DNA of 64,000 nucleotides from CAIOHW01 sp964432565 (lineage in GTDB: Bacteria > Bdellovibrionota > UBA1018): NCBI GenBank assembly GCA_964432565.1, contig CAYSOA010000011.1, positions 1-64,000 on the forward strand, read 5' to 3'. Shown here piece by piece: positions 33,373 to 41,278 of this stretch. Made by a program: the position numbers and the translations under genes. Position 1 is the stretch's first letter, and each line of letters begins with the position of its first letter. The notes under the pieces were generated by a model, which saw only the letters and a list, made by a program, of their open reading frames with translations, made no database searches and was not told the origin of the DNA.

Positions 33373-34541
33373 AGGGTTCCTTGGGGAAGTTGTTCGATGG
33401 GAGGGTGTTCAGACAGGGTGACTTTGCGTTCGAGTGTTCGCTCTCCTCGAAGAAACTTGAGTGTGACGGTCTCGTTCGGTCTCTTCTTGTAGATCGCGCG
33501 TTCGACATCCAGGGGTTCGACGGTCACGATTCCGTCGACCGAAAGAATGATGTCTCCCTGCTGAAGGCCGGCCTTGGCGGCGGGGCCACGTCGAAGCAGG
33601 TCGTAGACCAGGATTCCCTGATCGGACCCCAGACGATAGTACTGAGCCAGGCGGGCATCCATGCGCTGGCCTTGAATGCCCAGCCAGGGTCTCGGCACCC
33701 GGCCGTAGCGCACGAGATCGCTGATCACCGACTTGGCCTCATTCGAAGGAATGGCAAAGCCCAGTCCTCCACTCTGTCCTGTGCGCGAGAAGATGGCCGT
33801 GTTGATTCCGATGACCTCGCCCTTGAAGTTGAAGAGCGGACCACCCGAGTTGCCGGGATTGATGGAGGCGTCCGTCTGCAGAAAGTTGTCAAACGGACCG
33901 ATGCCGATCGTTCGGTTCTTGGCCGAGATGATGCCCGTGGTGACGGTGTGCTGCAGGCTGAAGGGATTGCCGACGGCAAAAACCGGCTCGGCGATCCGCA
34001 CCTGGTCGGAGTTGCCGAAGGGAACCTGCTTGAGTCCGGCGGGAACCTTGCGCTTGTTGTCGTAGATTTTCAGCAGCGCCAGATCGAGTTTTGGATCGAG
34101 GCCGATGATCTTTGCCGGGTAGACCTTCTTGTCCATCAGGGTCACCAGCACTTCAGTGGCGTGGCTGACGACGTGGTTGTTCGTCATGACGAGGCCCTGT
34201 TCGGCGTTGATGATGAAGCCCGAGCCCAGTGAGGATTGCTTGCGCTCGCGAGGAATTCCCCAGAACTGAAAGAAATCCTCCATTCCGTGGGGGATGGCTG
34301 TTTGGCTGATCGTGGTCGAGCTGATGTTGACGACGCCCGGAAGGACCTTTTCGACGAGGTCGGGGAGGTCCTGAGGGGCGACGATCGCAGCGGAGGCACT
34401 CGAAGCCAGACAGACGCCGGTTATCGGGCCACCCAGCCCTGCGACGAGGGTAAGAAGGGGAAAGGAGGCAAGGGTATTCCTCAGCAGGCGCCCCACGCCG
34501 GGCATTCCAGATCCAGCCATTTGAAGGGAAGGGGTTTGCAT
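33369..34541 (-). CDS. HtrA/Deg-family periplasmic serine protease
   Basis: A 390-residue protease with an N-terminal signal or anchor (about 20-48). The trypsin-like domain carries the complete triad His 123 (T-N-N-H-V-V), Asp 153 (D-L-A-L-L-K) and Ser 232 (G-N-S-G-G-P-L). One PDZ domain sits at about 275-380 (G-P-A-A-K-A-G-L-Q-Q-G-D-I-I). One PDZ makes it closer to DegS or to single-PDZ HtrA than to DegP, which has two. It handles misfolded exported proteins or activates envelope stress. It belongs to the five-gene minus-strand group from 37473 to 32764, with 57 bases separating it from the preceding gene. Confidence 0.93.
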   Translation of the reverse strand: MQTPSLQMAGSGMPGVGRLLRNTLASFPLLTLVAGLGGPITGVCLASSASAAIVAPQDLPDLVEKVLPGVVNISSTTISQTAIPHGMEDFFQFWGIPRERKQSSLGSGFIINAEQGLVMTNNHVVSHATEVLVTLMDKKVYPAKIIGLDPKLDLALLKIYDNKRKVPAGLKQVPFGNSDQVRIAEPVFAVGNPFSLQHTVTTGIISAKNRTIGIGPFDNFLQTDASINPGNSGGPLFNFKGEVIGINTAIFSRTGQSGGLGFAIPSNEAKSVISDLVRYGRVPRPWLGIQGQRMDARLAQYYRLGSDQGILVYDLLRRGPAAKAGLQQGDIILSVDGIVTVEPLDVERAIYKKRPNETVTLKFLRGERTLERKVTLSEHPPIEQLPQGTL

Positions 34542-34598
34542 GACTCCAGAGTTGTCACAATTGGCTTTGAATTTCCACCGTCGGCATCTGAACCAGAA

Positions 34599-35141
34599 TC
34601 AGCGTGATCTCTTCGGACCCGACAGCGGGCCGATTCGCGAGTGAAGCAGGACCGGAACGAATTGTTCCTCGCTGGGCTCGGCGATTTTCCACTTCCCTTC
34701 CTCCCGCACAAGAATGAATCGAACGGTCAGTTCACGGGAGGGGGGAGGCGCTGAAGTGCCCGCCGCATCCTGCATGGATTCGAGGTCGTAGGTGACGCTC
34801 ATGATCCGACGAGAGGCAGTGGATCCTGGATTGACGGGAGAGACTCTCACGCGGGTGGCGAGATGAAAGCTGTCGTGGGCAGGACTTTTCCTCCAGGTCG
34901 TGAACTCCTGCCGCTCCGAGTCGAGCAGTCCTGACCAGACAAACCCCTCTGCGTCACGATCTAGAAAGTAGGCGAGGACCTCCTCGGCACTTCTGAAGCG
35001 ATTGATGATCTCCAGTCGTCGGTGGTTCTTTGCATGGGCCAGTTGCAATGGGGCCAGGACTCCGTTCAGCAGGCCCAGGGTGAGCAAAGCGAGGATCGCG
35101 AGTCCAATACGATTCCATTGCCTAAAAAGAGGGTGGTTCAT
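34599..35141 (-). CDS. Exported protein of unknown function
   Basis: A 180-residue protein with a signal peptide or N-terminal anchor (hydrophobic residues about 12-30, L-A-I-L-A-L-L-T-L-G-L-L). It is followed by a mixed alpha/beta domain ending in V-R-F-I-L-V-R-E-E-G-K-W-K-I, which resembles an NTF2-like or lumazine-binding beta-strand pattern only loosely. No motif of certain function. ATG 35141 has AAGGAAG upstream and overlaps the previous stop by 4 bases. Predicted periplasmic. Confidence 0.65.
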   Translation of the reverse strand: MNHPLFRQWNRIGLAILALLTLGLLNGVLAPLQLAHAKNHRRLEIINRFRSAEEVLAYFLDRDAEGFVWSGLLDSERQEFTTWRKSPAHDSFHLATRVRVSPVNPGSTASRRIMSVTYDLESMQDAAGTSAPPPSRELTVRFILVREEGKWKIAEPSEEQFVPVLLHSRIGPLSGPKRSR

Positions 35142-36658
35142 GAGCTGCTTCCTTTTTGAGCTCGTTTCTGTAGAGAGCACTTTCGCGAGATCGCCTCGCG
35201 CTTGAGACGGAGTCCGAAAATCCCAGGGCGAAGCACTCTGTTCGGCGAGTCGATCGGATCGAGCGAAAGATTGAAGGTTCGCGATCGAAGTCCGCCATGA
35301 CTTTGAGAGGCCTCGAGAACGCCGGCTTCGAGTTTCTCTGAGTCGTATTTTTCCACGATGAAGACGTGCCCGATCGGCTCGGCGCCGATTCGATAGACCA
35401 GAAGGTCAAAGGGCTTGAGCTTTTCACCCAGGTGGGGCTGTACGGGCTCGAAGTCCTCGGCCAGTCGCTCAAGACGCTTCAGTCTTGCCGCCTCATAACG
35501 TGGAGGGGGTCGGTAGCCACCCGTTCGCGCCAGCTGGTAGAGTGTTCTGAAATCCAGGGTGGTGAAGCGCATCTGCCGAACTTCGGCAGGCAGGGACTGG
35601 GATGCAAACCCGGAGCAGTCGGTGCCCGTCTTTGATCCACCCAGCCAATAGCCATTATGGGGAATCGTGATCTTCTCCTTGCTGCCATCCTTCATCGAAA
35701 GGGTCGGGGTCTCCACCAGATGCAGCCGGGCGAGAGCCTTCTCGCGTTCCTGCTCTGGAAGAGCGTTCAGGAGCACCATGCGGTCCGTCAACGCATCTCC
35801 GGAGGTTCCCGAAGGCAGCTTCGACGATCGCGCTGCAGCCTCGAGGGAGGGCAGAGCGCGAGAGGCTCCCTGACTCAGCGCTGCTTCGGCCTTGTCGAGG
35901 GCGTTCGCCAGATCATTTCGAAATCGAATTCTCTCGCCGGGAAGCATCGAAGAGCGATTGGCCTGCTCGAAGGTCTGCGACTGCCTACGGAGTTGCTCCA
36001 CCGAACGCTCCAGTCCCTCACGCTGCTGATCTTCGGGGAGCGCCGAAAAGGTGTTCACCAAGGTTCGCAGATCCTCATCGGCGTGATTCTGGTACCGACG
36101 TACGATCTGCCTGGCGCCGTCGACAAGGTTGATGCGAGCCGTCTCATCGTCTCGGTCTGCGATGTCCGAATAACGAACGGGTTGAAGCACCGAAGTCGGT
36201 TGGTTTGCAGGCGGAGGCGTGCCTTCCGGAAGTTCCGGGAGGGCCTGAGGGTCTTCGGGTGCGCAGATCAGCGTGGGCCTGGGTGACGGGACTGCTGCGG
36301 AGCTCGGGGTGCTTGAAGCGGCGCCTGAGACCGCAGCAGCGGAACCAGAGGTGTGAGCAGAAGGGCTACCAGAGGCGTACTCTGGGGCGACGATGTAGCT
36401 CTCCGACGGATTCGAAAGCGAAGTCAATTTTAGCGCACGATCGCCTGACGAGGTCAGGTCTTCCATTCGGTACTTGCCGTTGAGCTGGATGCCCCGTCCG
36501 GGGGCGCTCTCCAGTCGTCCCGCGGGGACATTTCGTACGGCAAACCAGTTGTTTCCGAGGGGAGTGATGCTCGGTGAATCTCCAGAAACGCCGGCTGCAA
36601 GCACAGTCAGGGCAAGCAGAAGGAGGCCTCTCCGAGAAAACCGCAAGCAGGTGTTCAT
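35138..36658 (-). CDS. Exported NlpC/P60-like peptidase-fold protein
   Basis: A 506-residue protein with a signal peptide (hydrophobic about 10-23). A long Ser/Pro/Ala-rich stretch covers about 95-150, and a helical region follows at 170-290. The C-terminal part contains the NlpC/P60 signature: catalytic Cys 348 in T-D-C-S-G-F and the His 431 in I-G-H-V-F, with a D-L-L-V-Y strand between. These enzymes cut peptidoglycan stem peptides. The third polar residue is not certain by eye, so catalytic activity is not guaranteed. Its start and stop both overlap neighbours by 4 bases, placing it in the middle of the exported-protein operon upstream of HtrA. Confidence 0.82.
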   Translation of the reverse strand: MNTCLRFSRRGLLLLALTVLAAGVSGDSPSITPLGNNWFAVRNVPAGRLESAPGRGIQLNGKYRMEDLTSSGDRALKLTSLSNPSESYIVAPEYASGSPSAHTSGSAAAVSGAASSTPSSAAVPSPRPTLICAPEDPQALPELPEGTPPPANQPTSVLQPVRYSDIADRDDETARINLVDGARQIVRRYQNHADEDLRTLVNTFSALPEDQQREGLERSVEQLRRQSQTFEQANRSSMLPGERIRFRNDLANALDKAEAALSQGASRALPSLEAAARSSKLPSGTSGDALTDRMVLLNALPEQEREKALARLHLVETPTLSMKDGSKEKITIPHNGYWLGGSKTGTDCSGFASQSLPAEVRQMRFTTLDFRTLYQLARTGGYRPPPRYEAARLKRLERLAEDFEPVQPHLGEKLKPFDLLVYRIGAEPIGHVFIVEKYDSEKLEAGVLEASQSHGGLRSRTFNLSLDPIDSPNRVLRPGIFGLRLKREAISRKCSLQKRAQKGSSS

Positions 36659-37473
36659 CGGGCGCTCTCCGACTGAGAGGGGGAACTCTCTTGCGAGGAT
36701 CGCGGTGTTCCTTCGGGCGCAGGAGCATACCCCGGCAGGAAGCGAATGGTGCGATTGCTTCCCCCTTCGGCAGGATCGCTCCAGGAGGCGGTTTGAACCA
36801 GACAGGGCGCCAGCGACTCATTCCAGCCAAAAGAGTAGCAAATCGCCTGACACTGAAATTTCTTGGGAAGAAAGCAGGCGGGACTCTGCTTTCGCAGCAG
36901 TTCGCACTGCTTCTCTCCATCACGAACGCCATTGGCGAAGTCGCTCGAACATTGCGGACTGAGGGGGGCCTTTTTCAGAGCCTTCTTGAAGGCCGCTTCA
37001 CCTGCAGAGTAGCCTCCGATGCAGCAGGCGCGAGCGGCGCTGGAGGCATCGAACTCCGTGCAGGCGTACGACAACTCTGAACGTTTGATGACGGGATGGA
37101 CGCCGAAGCGCCCGAAAGTCGGGAAGTAGCGGCGGGCAGTGAAGGCCTGGTCGAATCCCTCAGTGAAAGCTCTGGCGTGATTGGGGTCGGAGGCGCACGG
37201 GTTTGGGGCTCGATTTTCCGGGGCCAGAGCGGTCGCCGCTTCGAAACGAGACTGTTTCTTGAGACTTGCGAAGAAGGCCTTTTCGCCGTCTAGAGCCGCG
37301 CACTGCGAGTAGTCGGCAGGAGAGGCCGGAGGCTCGGCGGCATGAACCGATGGGAGGGTGAGCCCGCCGGTCTGAGCGAACAACAACGCGAAGCACCCCG
37401 TCAGAGCGCCGGTTTTCACCGGCCAAACTAGCCAGAAACTGCGGTCAGAATGGACACACCCCGAAATACGCAT
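36655..37473 (-). CDS. Exported cysteine-rich protein with repeated Gly-x-x-x-Gly segments
   Basis: A 272-residue protein with a long signal peptide (cleavage likely at V-H-A, about residue 45). The mature part has 12 Cys, suggesting six disulfides, and three similar segments: 101-111 (F-T-E-G-F), 150-162 (C-C-I-G-G-Y-S-A-G-E-A-A-F) and 175-190 (C-x-x-D-F-A-N-G-V-R-D-G-E-K-Q-C). The C-terminus is Ser/Pro/Gln-rich. No family recognised; the repeat pattern has a faint likeness to short G-x-x-x-G lipoprotein repeats. ATG 37473 has AAGGGA nearby. It is the first gene of the exported-protein operon and is divergent from the thiolase gene. Confidence 0.68.
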   Translation of the reverse strand: MRISGCVHSDRSFWLVWPVKTGALTGCFALLFAQTGGLTLPSVHAAEPPASPADYSQCAALDGEKAFFASLKKQSRFEAATALAPENRAPNPCASDPNHARAFTEGFDQAFTARRYFPTFGRFGVHPVIKRSELSYACTEFDASSAARACCIGGYSAGEAAFKKALKKAPLSPQCSSDFANGVRDGEKQCELLRKQSPACFLPKKFQCQAICYSFGWNESLAPCLVQTASWSDPAEGGSNRTIRFLPGYAPAPEGTPRSSQESSPSQSESAR

Positions 37474-37616
37474 CGTCCCTTAAAGTGTACGTATCAGGTC
37501 GGGTTTTGGCAAATTCTGTTCGGCAAAGCCATGCGGCTTGGATTTTTGGGCAGATCGGCATTAAAAGCCATCCAGTTCATTCATTTCCCTATCGACCCGA
37601 TGAAGGAGAGTCCGAC

Positions 37617-38792
37617 ATGACTTCTGTCGTTATTGCTTCCATTGCTCGCACGCCGATCGGCAGTTTCCAGGGAGCCCTCGCCGGGGTCCCCGCCCCGAAG
37701 CTTGCGGCCACGGCCATCCAGGCTGCACTGGCCCGTGCCGGAGTCGATCCTTCACAGGTTTCGGAAGTCATCCTGGGCAACGTGCTTTCGGCAGGAATCG
37801 GCCAGGCTCCCGCACGCCAGGCCCTCATCGCCGCCGGTCTCCCAAACTCGGTTCCGGCACTGACGGTCAACAAGGTCTGCGGCAGCGGCATGAAGGCCAT
37901 CATGCTCGGTGCCCAGAGTATTCAGCTTGGGGAGTCTGAGGTGGTCGTCGCCGGCGGAATGGAGAGCATGAGCAATGTTCCGTACATCCTTCCGTCGGCC
38001 CGCGCTGGAGCGCGAATGGGGCACCAGCAGCTCATCGATACGATGATTCATGACGGACTCTGGGATCCTTACAAGAACCAGCACATGGGCAACTGCGGCG
38101 AGCTTTGCGCCCGCGAATGGAAGTTCTCGCGCGAAGAACAGGACGCCTTTGCCACTCAGAGCTACCGGCGGGCTCAGGAGGCCGAGAGCGCAGGTAAGTT
38201 TCAGTTCGAGATTGCCCCAGTCACGATCAGCGGGAGGAAGGGCGATGTCATCGTCGACAAGGACGAAGGGCCGGGCAAGGCGCAGTTTGACAAGATTCCC
38301 ACCCTCAAGCCGGCGTTCGACAAGGCCGGCTCAGTGACGGCGGCCAATGCATCGAGCATCAACGACGGCGCGGCCGTGGTCGTGCTCATGAGCGATAAAA
38401 AGGCGAAGGAGCTTGGCGTGAAGCCGCTGGCCCGCCTGGTCTCTTCGGGGACGTTTGCGCAGGAGCCCGAGTGGTTCACGACGGCGCCGGCTGAAGCGAT
38501 GCGCCGGGCAATGAAGAAGGCCGGATGGTCGGCCGGCGATGTGGACCTGTTCGAAGTGAATGAAGCGTTCGCCGTAGTCTCGATGGCGGCAGCTCGAGAA
38601 CTCGAGATTCCGTCCGAAAAGCTCAATGTCTGGGGCGGTGCGATCTCACTCGGTCACCCCATTGGAGCCAGCGGTGCGCGAATCATCGTGACGCTGCTTT
38701 CGGCACTGAAGGATCGTGGCGCGAAAAAGGGCCTTGCGGGTATTTGCATCGGCGGCGGTGAGGCCACTGCCGTCTGCGTGGAGCTCGTCTAA
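37617..38792 (+). CDS. Acetyl-CoA acetyltransferase (thiolase)
   Basis: A 391-residue thiolase with the three signature residues: nucleophile Cys 88 in N-K-V-C-G-S-G-M-K, His in G-H-P-I-G-A-S-G-A-R, and Cys in I-G-G-G-E. It catalyses acetoacetyl-CoA cleavage or formation. The two CoA-transferase subunit genes follow directly, indicating acetoacetate/acetoacetyl-CoA metabolism (AtoB/AtoDA-like). The start ATG has AAGGAG 9 bases upstream; upstream open-frame residues are not thiolase-like. A 143-base gap separates it from the divergent gene. Confidence 0.94.
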   Translation: MTSVVIASIARTPIGSFQGALAGVPAPKLAATAIQAALARAGVDPSQVSEVILGNVLSAGIGQAPARQALIAAGLPNSVPALTVNKVCGSGMKAIMLGAQSIQLGESEVVVAGGMESMSNVPYILPSARAGARMGHQQLIDTMIHDGLWDPYKNQHMGNCGELCAREWKFSREEQDAFATQSYRRAQEAESAGKFQFEIAPVTISGRKGDVIVDKDEGPGKAQFDKIPTLKPAFDKAGSVTAANASSINDGAAVVVLMSDKKAKELGVKPLARLVSSGTFAQEPEWFTTAPAEAMRRAMKKAGWSAGDVDLFEVNEAFAVVSMAAARELEIPSEKLNVWGGAISLGHPIGASGARIIVTLLSALKDRGAKKGLAGICIGGGEATAVCVELV

Positions 38793-39497
38793 ATGGGCTT
38801 CAATAAGGTCGTCAGTGGTGCCGCCGAGGCGGTGAAGGACATTCCGAACAACGCGATTCTGGCGCTGGGGGGGTTCGGGCTCTGCGGCATACCTGAAAAC
38901 TCGATCGCCGCCCTCGTTGACCTCGGCAGCACCGGGTTGACCTGCATTTCGAACAACGCCGGCGTCGATGGCTTCGGGATCGGATTGATGCTCGAAAAAC
39001 GCCAGGTCAAAAAGATGATTTCGAGCTACGTGGGCGAGAACAAGCTCTTTGAGCAGCTCGTTCTTTCGGGTGAACTCGAGATTGAGCTCACTCCGCAGGG
39101 CACGCTTGCAGAAAAGATCCGCGCAGGTGGTGCGGGCATTCCTGCCTTCTACACCCCGACAGGGGTAGGGACGATCGTCGCCGAAGGCAAGGATGTGCGT
39201 GAGTTTGACGGCCGAAAGTATGTTCTCGAGCGTTCTCTGACGGCGGACTTTTCGATCGTGAAGGCGTGGAAGGGCGATGCGATGGGAAATCTCGTCTTTC
39301 GAAAGACGGCGCGAAACTTCAATCCGATGATTGCCACCTGCGGTCGCATCTGTATTGCAGAAGTGGAGGAGCTGGTTCCAGTGGGATCGCTCGATCCAGA
39401 CCAGATCCACACACCGGGCATCTACGTTCACCGGATTTTCGAAGGAAAGAACTACGAGAAGCGCATCGAACGACGAACGGTTCGGAAGGAAGGGTGA
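38793..39497 (+). CDS. scoA: 3-oxoacid CoA-transferase subunit A
   Basis: A 234-residue alpha subunit (SCOT family). It begins with A-V-K-D-I-P-N-N-A-I-L-A-L-G-G-F-G-L-C-G-I-P and contains the glycine loop G-G-A-G-I-P-A-F-Y-T-P. The ATG directly follows the thiolase stop, without a gap. With the beta subunit it moves CoA between succinyl-CoA (or another donor) and acetoacetate. Confidence 0.93.
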   Translation: MGFNKVVSGAAEAVKDIPNNAILALGGFGLCGIPENSIAALVDLGSTGLTCISNNAGVDGFGIGLMLEKRQVKKMISSYVGENKLFEQLVLSGELEIELTPQGTLAEKIRAGGAGIPAFYTPTGVGTIVAEGKDVREFDGRKYVLERSLTADFSIVKAWKGDAMGNLVFRKTARNFNPMIATCGRICIAEVEELVPVGSLDPDQIHTPGIYVHRIFEGKNYEKRIERRTVRKEG

Positions 39498-39501
39498 GGC
39501 G

Positions 39502-40158
39502 ATGGCACTGACGCGTGAACAGATTGCCCGACGAATTTCCCGCGAGCTTCGAGATGGCTACTATGTGAATCTTGGAATCGGCATTCCAACGCTCGTGGCA
39601 AACTCTATTCCCGAGGGAATGACCGTCGTGCTGCAGTCCGAAAATGGCCTTCTCGGTATGGGTCCCTATCCCTCGGATTCCGAAGTGGACGCCGACCTGA
39701 TCAATGCCGGAAAAGAGACCGTCACGGCGATTGCCGGGGCCGCCTTCTTCTCGAGTGCCGATTCCTTTGCCATGATTCGTGGCGGCAAGGTGGATCTTAC
39801 CGTGCTTGGGGCAATGGAAGTGGATGAGAGCGGCAGTCTCGCCAACTGGATGGTTCCCGGAAAGATGGTCAAGGGAATGGGCGGAGCAATGGATCTCGTC
39901 GCTGGTGCGAAAAAGGTGGTCGTCGCCATGCAGCACGTGGCGAAGGATGGGTCGAGCAAGATCCTGAAGAAGTGCACCCTCCCACTGACAGGGGTAGGTT
40001 GCGTCCAGCGCATCGTGACCGAGCTTGCCGTCATCGATGTCACTCCGAAGGGACTGGTATTGCGCGAGCGCGCACCCGGTGTGACGATTGAGGAGATCCG
40101 ACAGGCAACCGAAGCCAGCCTCAACGTTCCGGGCGATGTCCCGGAGATGAGCTTTTGA
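39502..40158 (+). CDS. scoB: 3-oxoacid CoA-transferase subunit B
   Basis: A 218-residue beta subunit. The catalytic Glu that forms the CoA thioester is Glu 47 in Q-S-E-N-G-L-L-G-M-G. The N-terminus (I-A-R-R-I-S-R-E-L-R-D-G-Y-Y-V-N-L-G-I-G-I-P) is typical. ATG 39502 is 4 bases after scoA; the longer open frame overlaps scoA. The thiolase-scoA-scoB set is sufficient to turn free acetoacetate into two acetyl-CoA. Confidence 0.94.
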   Translation: MALTREQIARRISRELRDGYYVNLGIGIPTLVANSIPEGMTVVLQSENGLLGMGPYPSDSEVDADLINAGKETVTAIAGAAFFSSADSFAMIRGGKVDLTVLGAMEVDESGSLANWMVPGKMVKGMGGAMDLVAGAKKVVVAMQHVAKDGSSKILKKCTLPLTGVGCVQRIVTELAVIDVTPKGLVLRERAPGVTIEEIRQATEASLNVPGDVPEMSF

Positions 40159-40171
40159 GACGGCAAATTCG

Positions 40172-41278
40172 GTGAGTCTCGAGTCGTCATTTCTTTTCGT
40201 CTGCTGCCAGCCCGGGGCAGAGGCACTGCTCAAGGCGGAGCTCGCTCGCGAAGCTCCACGCCTGCGGTTTGCTTTCTCGAGGCCGGGCTTTGTCACTTTC
40301 AAGGATGTCGACTCGCGTTCGTTTCGTCCCGATTTTGAGCTGCCGTCGGTTTTTGCCAGGGCTTATGGTCTTTCGCTGGGGCAATGCAAATCTCCTGATC
40401 CGGCAGCCGAGGTTTTCGCACATGCCCTCGCACTTCGTGCTGTGTCGGCCTCCCCGTTGAGGCTGCATGTCTGGGAGCGCCCCCAGCATGTTCCTGGAGA
40501 AGAGCCTCTCGGATATCAGAGAGGCGAGATTGCACGAAGCGTCGAGCAGCGCCTTCGGGAACGGGCGGCATCGATGGGGTCTGCCGATCTTTTTCATGGG
40601 GAAGTCGAGGCGTCTCCTGACGATCTGGTTCTCGATGTCCTCGTCATGGAGCCCGTCGAAGATTCGCCACTTTTCTCGGGGTTTCATCGCCAGTCGAAGG
40701 GACATATTCCCTTTCCAGGGGGGGAGATACCCGTCGAGATGCCCGAACGGGCGCCATCACGGGCCTTCGTCAAGCTCGAACAGGCGATTCGCTGGAGCAG
40801 GCTGCCCCTGCGCGCCCGGGATGTCGCCGTCGAGCTGGGGTCTGCCCCTGGAGGGGCTTCGTTCGCGATGCTTCTACGCGGAATGGAAGTCTGGGGGATC
40901 GACCCTGCAGCGATGGATCCGGTCGTCTGGACCGATCCTCGGTGCGAGAAACGTTTTCATCATGTGAAGAAGGCCTTTTCGGAGGTCAGGCGTGAGGACC
41001 TTCCCAAGGCGGTGCAATGGCTGGTACTCGACATCAATGCTCCGGTGCGCGTCTCGCTTCCTTACGTCGAGACGCTGGCTTCATGGTTCAGTGACACCCT
41101 CCTGGGCATGATCCTGACGCTGAAGATCAACGATCCGAAACATGCCCGGCACATTCCTGAATGGCGCGAGCGCATGGAGACGCTCGGGCTTCGGCAGGTG
41201 CGTGCCACCCAGCTTTCAGTAAACAAACGAGAGATCTGCCTTACCGCCATCAGTCGTCGAGCACTGATCCGAACCTGA
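40172..41278 (+). CDS. rlmM: RlmM-like 23S rRNA 2'-O-methyltransferase
   Basis: A 368-residue protein. The N-terminal part resembles a THUMP-type RNA-binding region. The C-terminal half has a Rossmann S-adenosylmethionine site V-A-V-E-L-G-S-A-P-G-G-A-S (about 220-232) and Y-V-E near the end of the fold, as in RlmM/FtsJ-like methyltransferases. RlmM methylates C2498 of 23S rRNA. A GTG start is used. I am fairly confident of the methyltransferase family, less of the exact target. It is not functionally related to the CoA-transferase genes it follows. It ends directly against the convergent lipoprotein gene (41278/41279). Confidence 0.8.
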   Translation: MSLESSFLFVCCQPGAEALLKAELAREAPRLRFAFSRPGFVTFKDVDSRSFRPDFELPSVFARAYGLSLGQCKSPDPAAEVFAHALALRAVSASPLRLHVWERPQHVPGEEPLGYQRGEIARSVEQRLRERAASMGSADLFHGEVEASPDDLVLDVLVMEPVEDSPLFSGFHRQSKGHIPFPGGEIPVEMPERAPSRAFVKLEQAIRWSRLPLRARDVAVELGSAPGGASFAMLLRGMEVWGIDPAAMDPVVWTDPRCEKRFHHVKKAFSEVRREDLPKAVQWLVLDINAPVRVSLPYVETLASWFSDTLLGMILTLKINDPKHARHIPEWRERMETLGLRQVRATQLSVNKREICLTAISRRALIRT

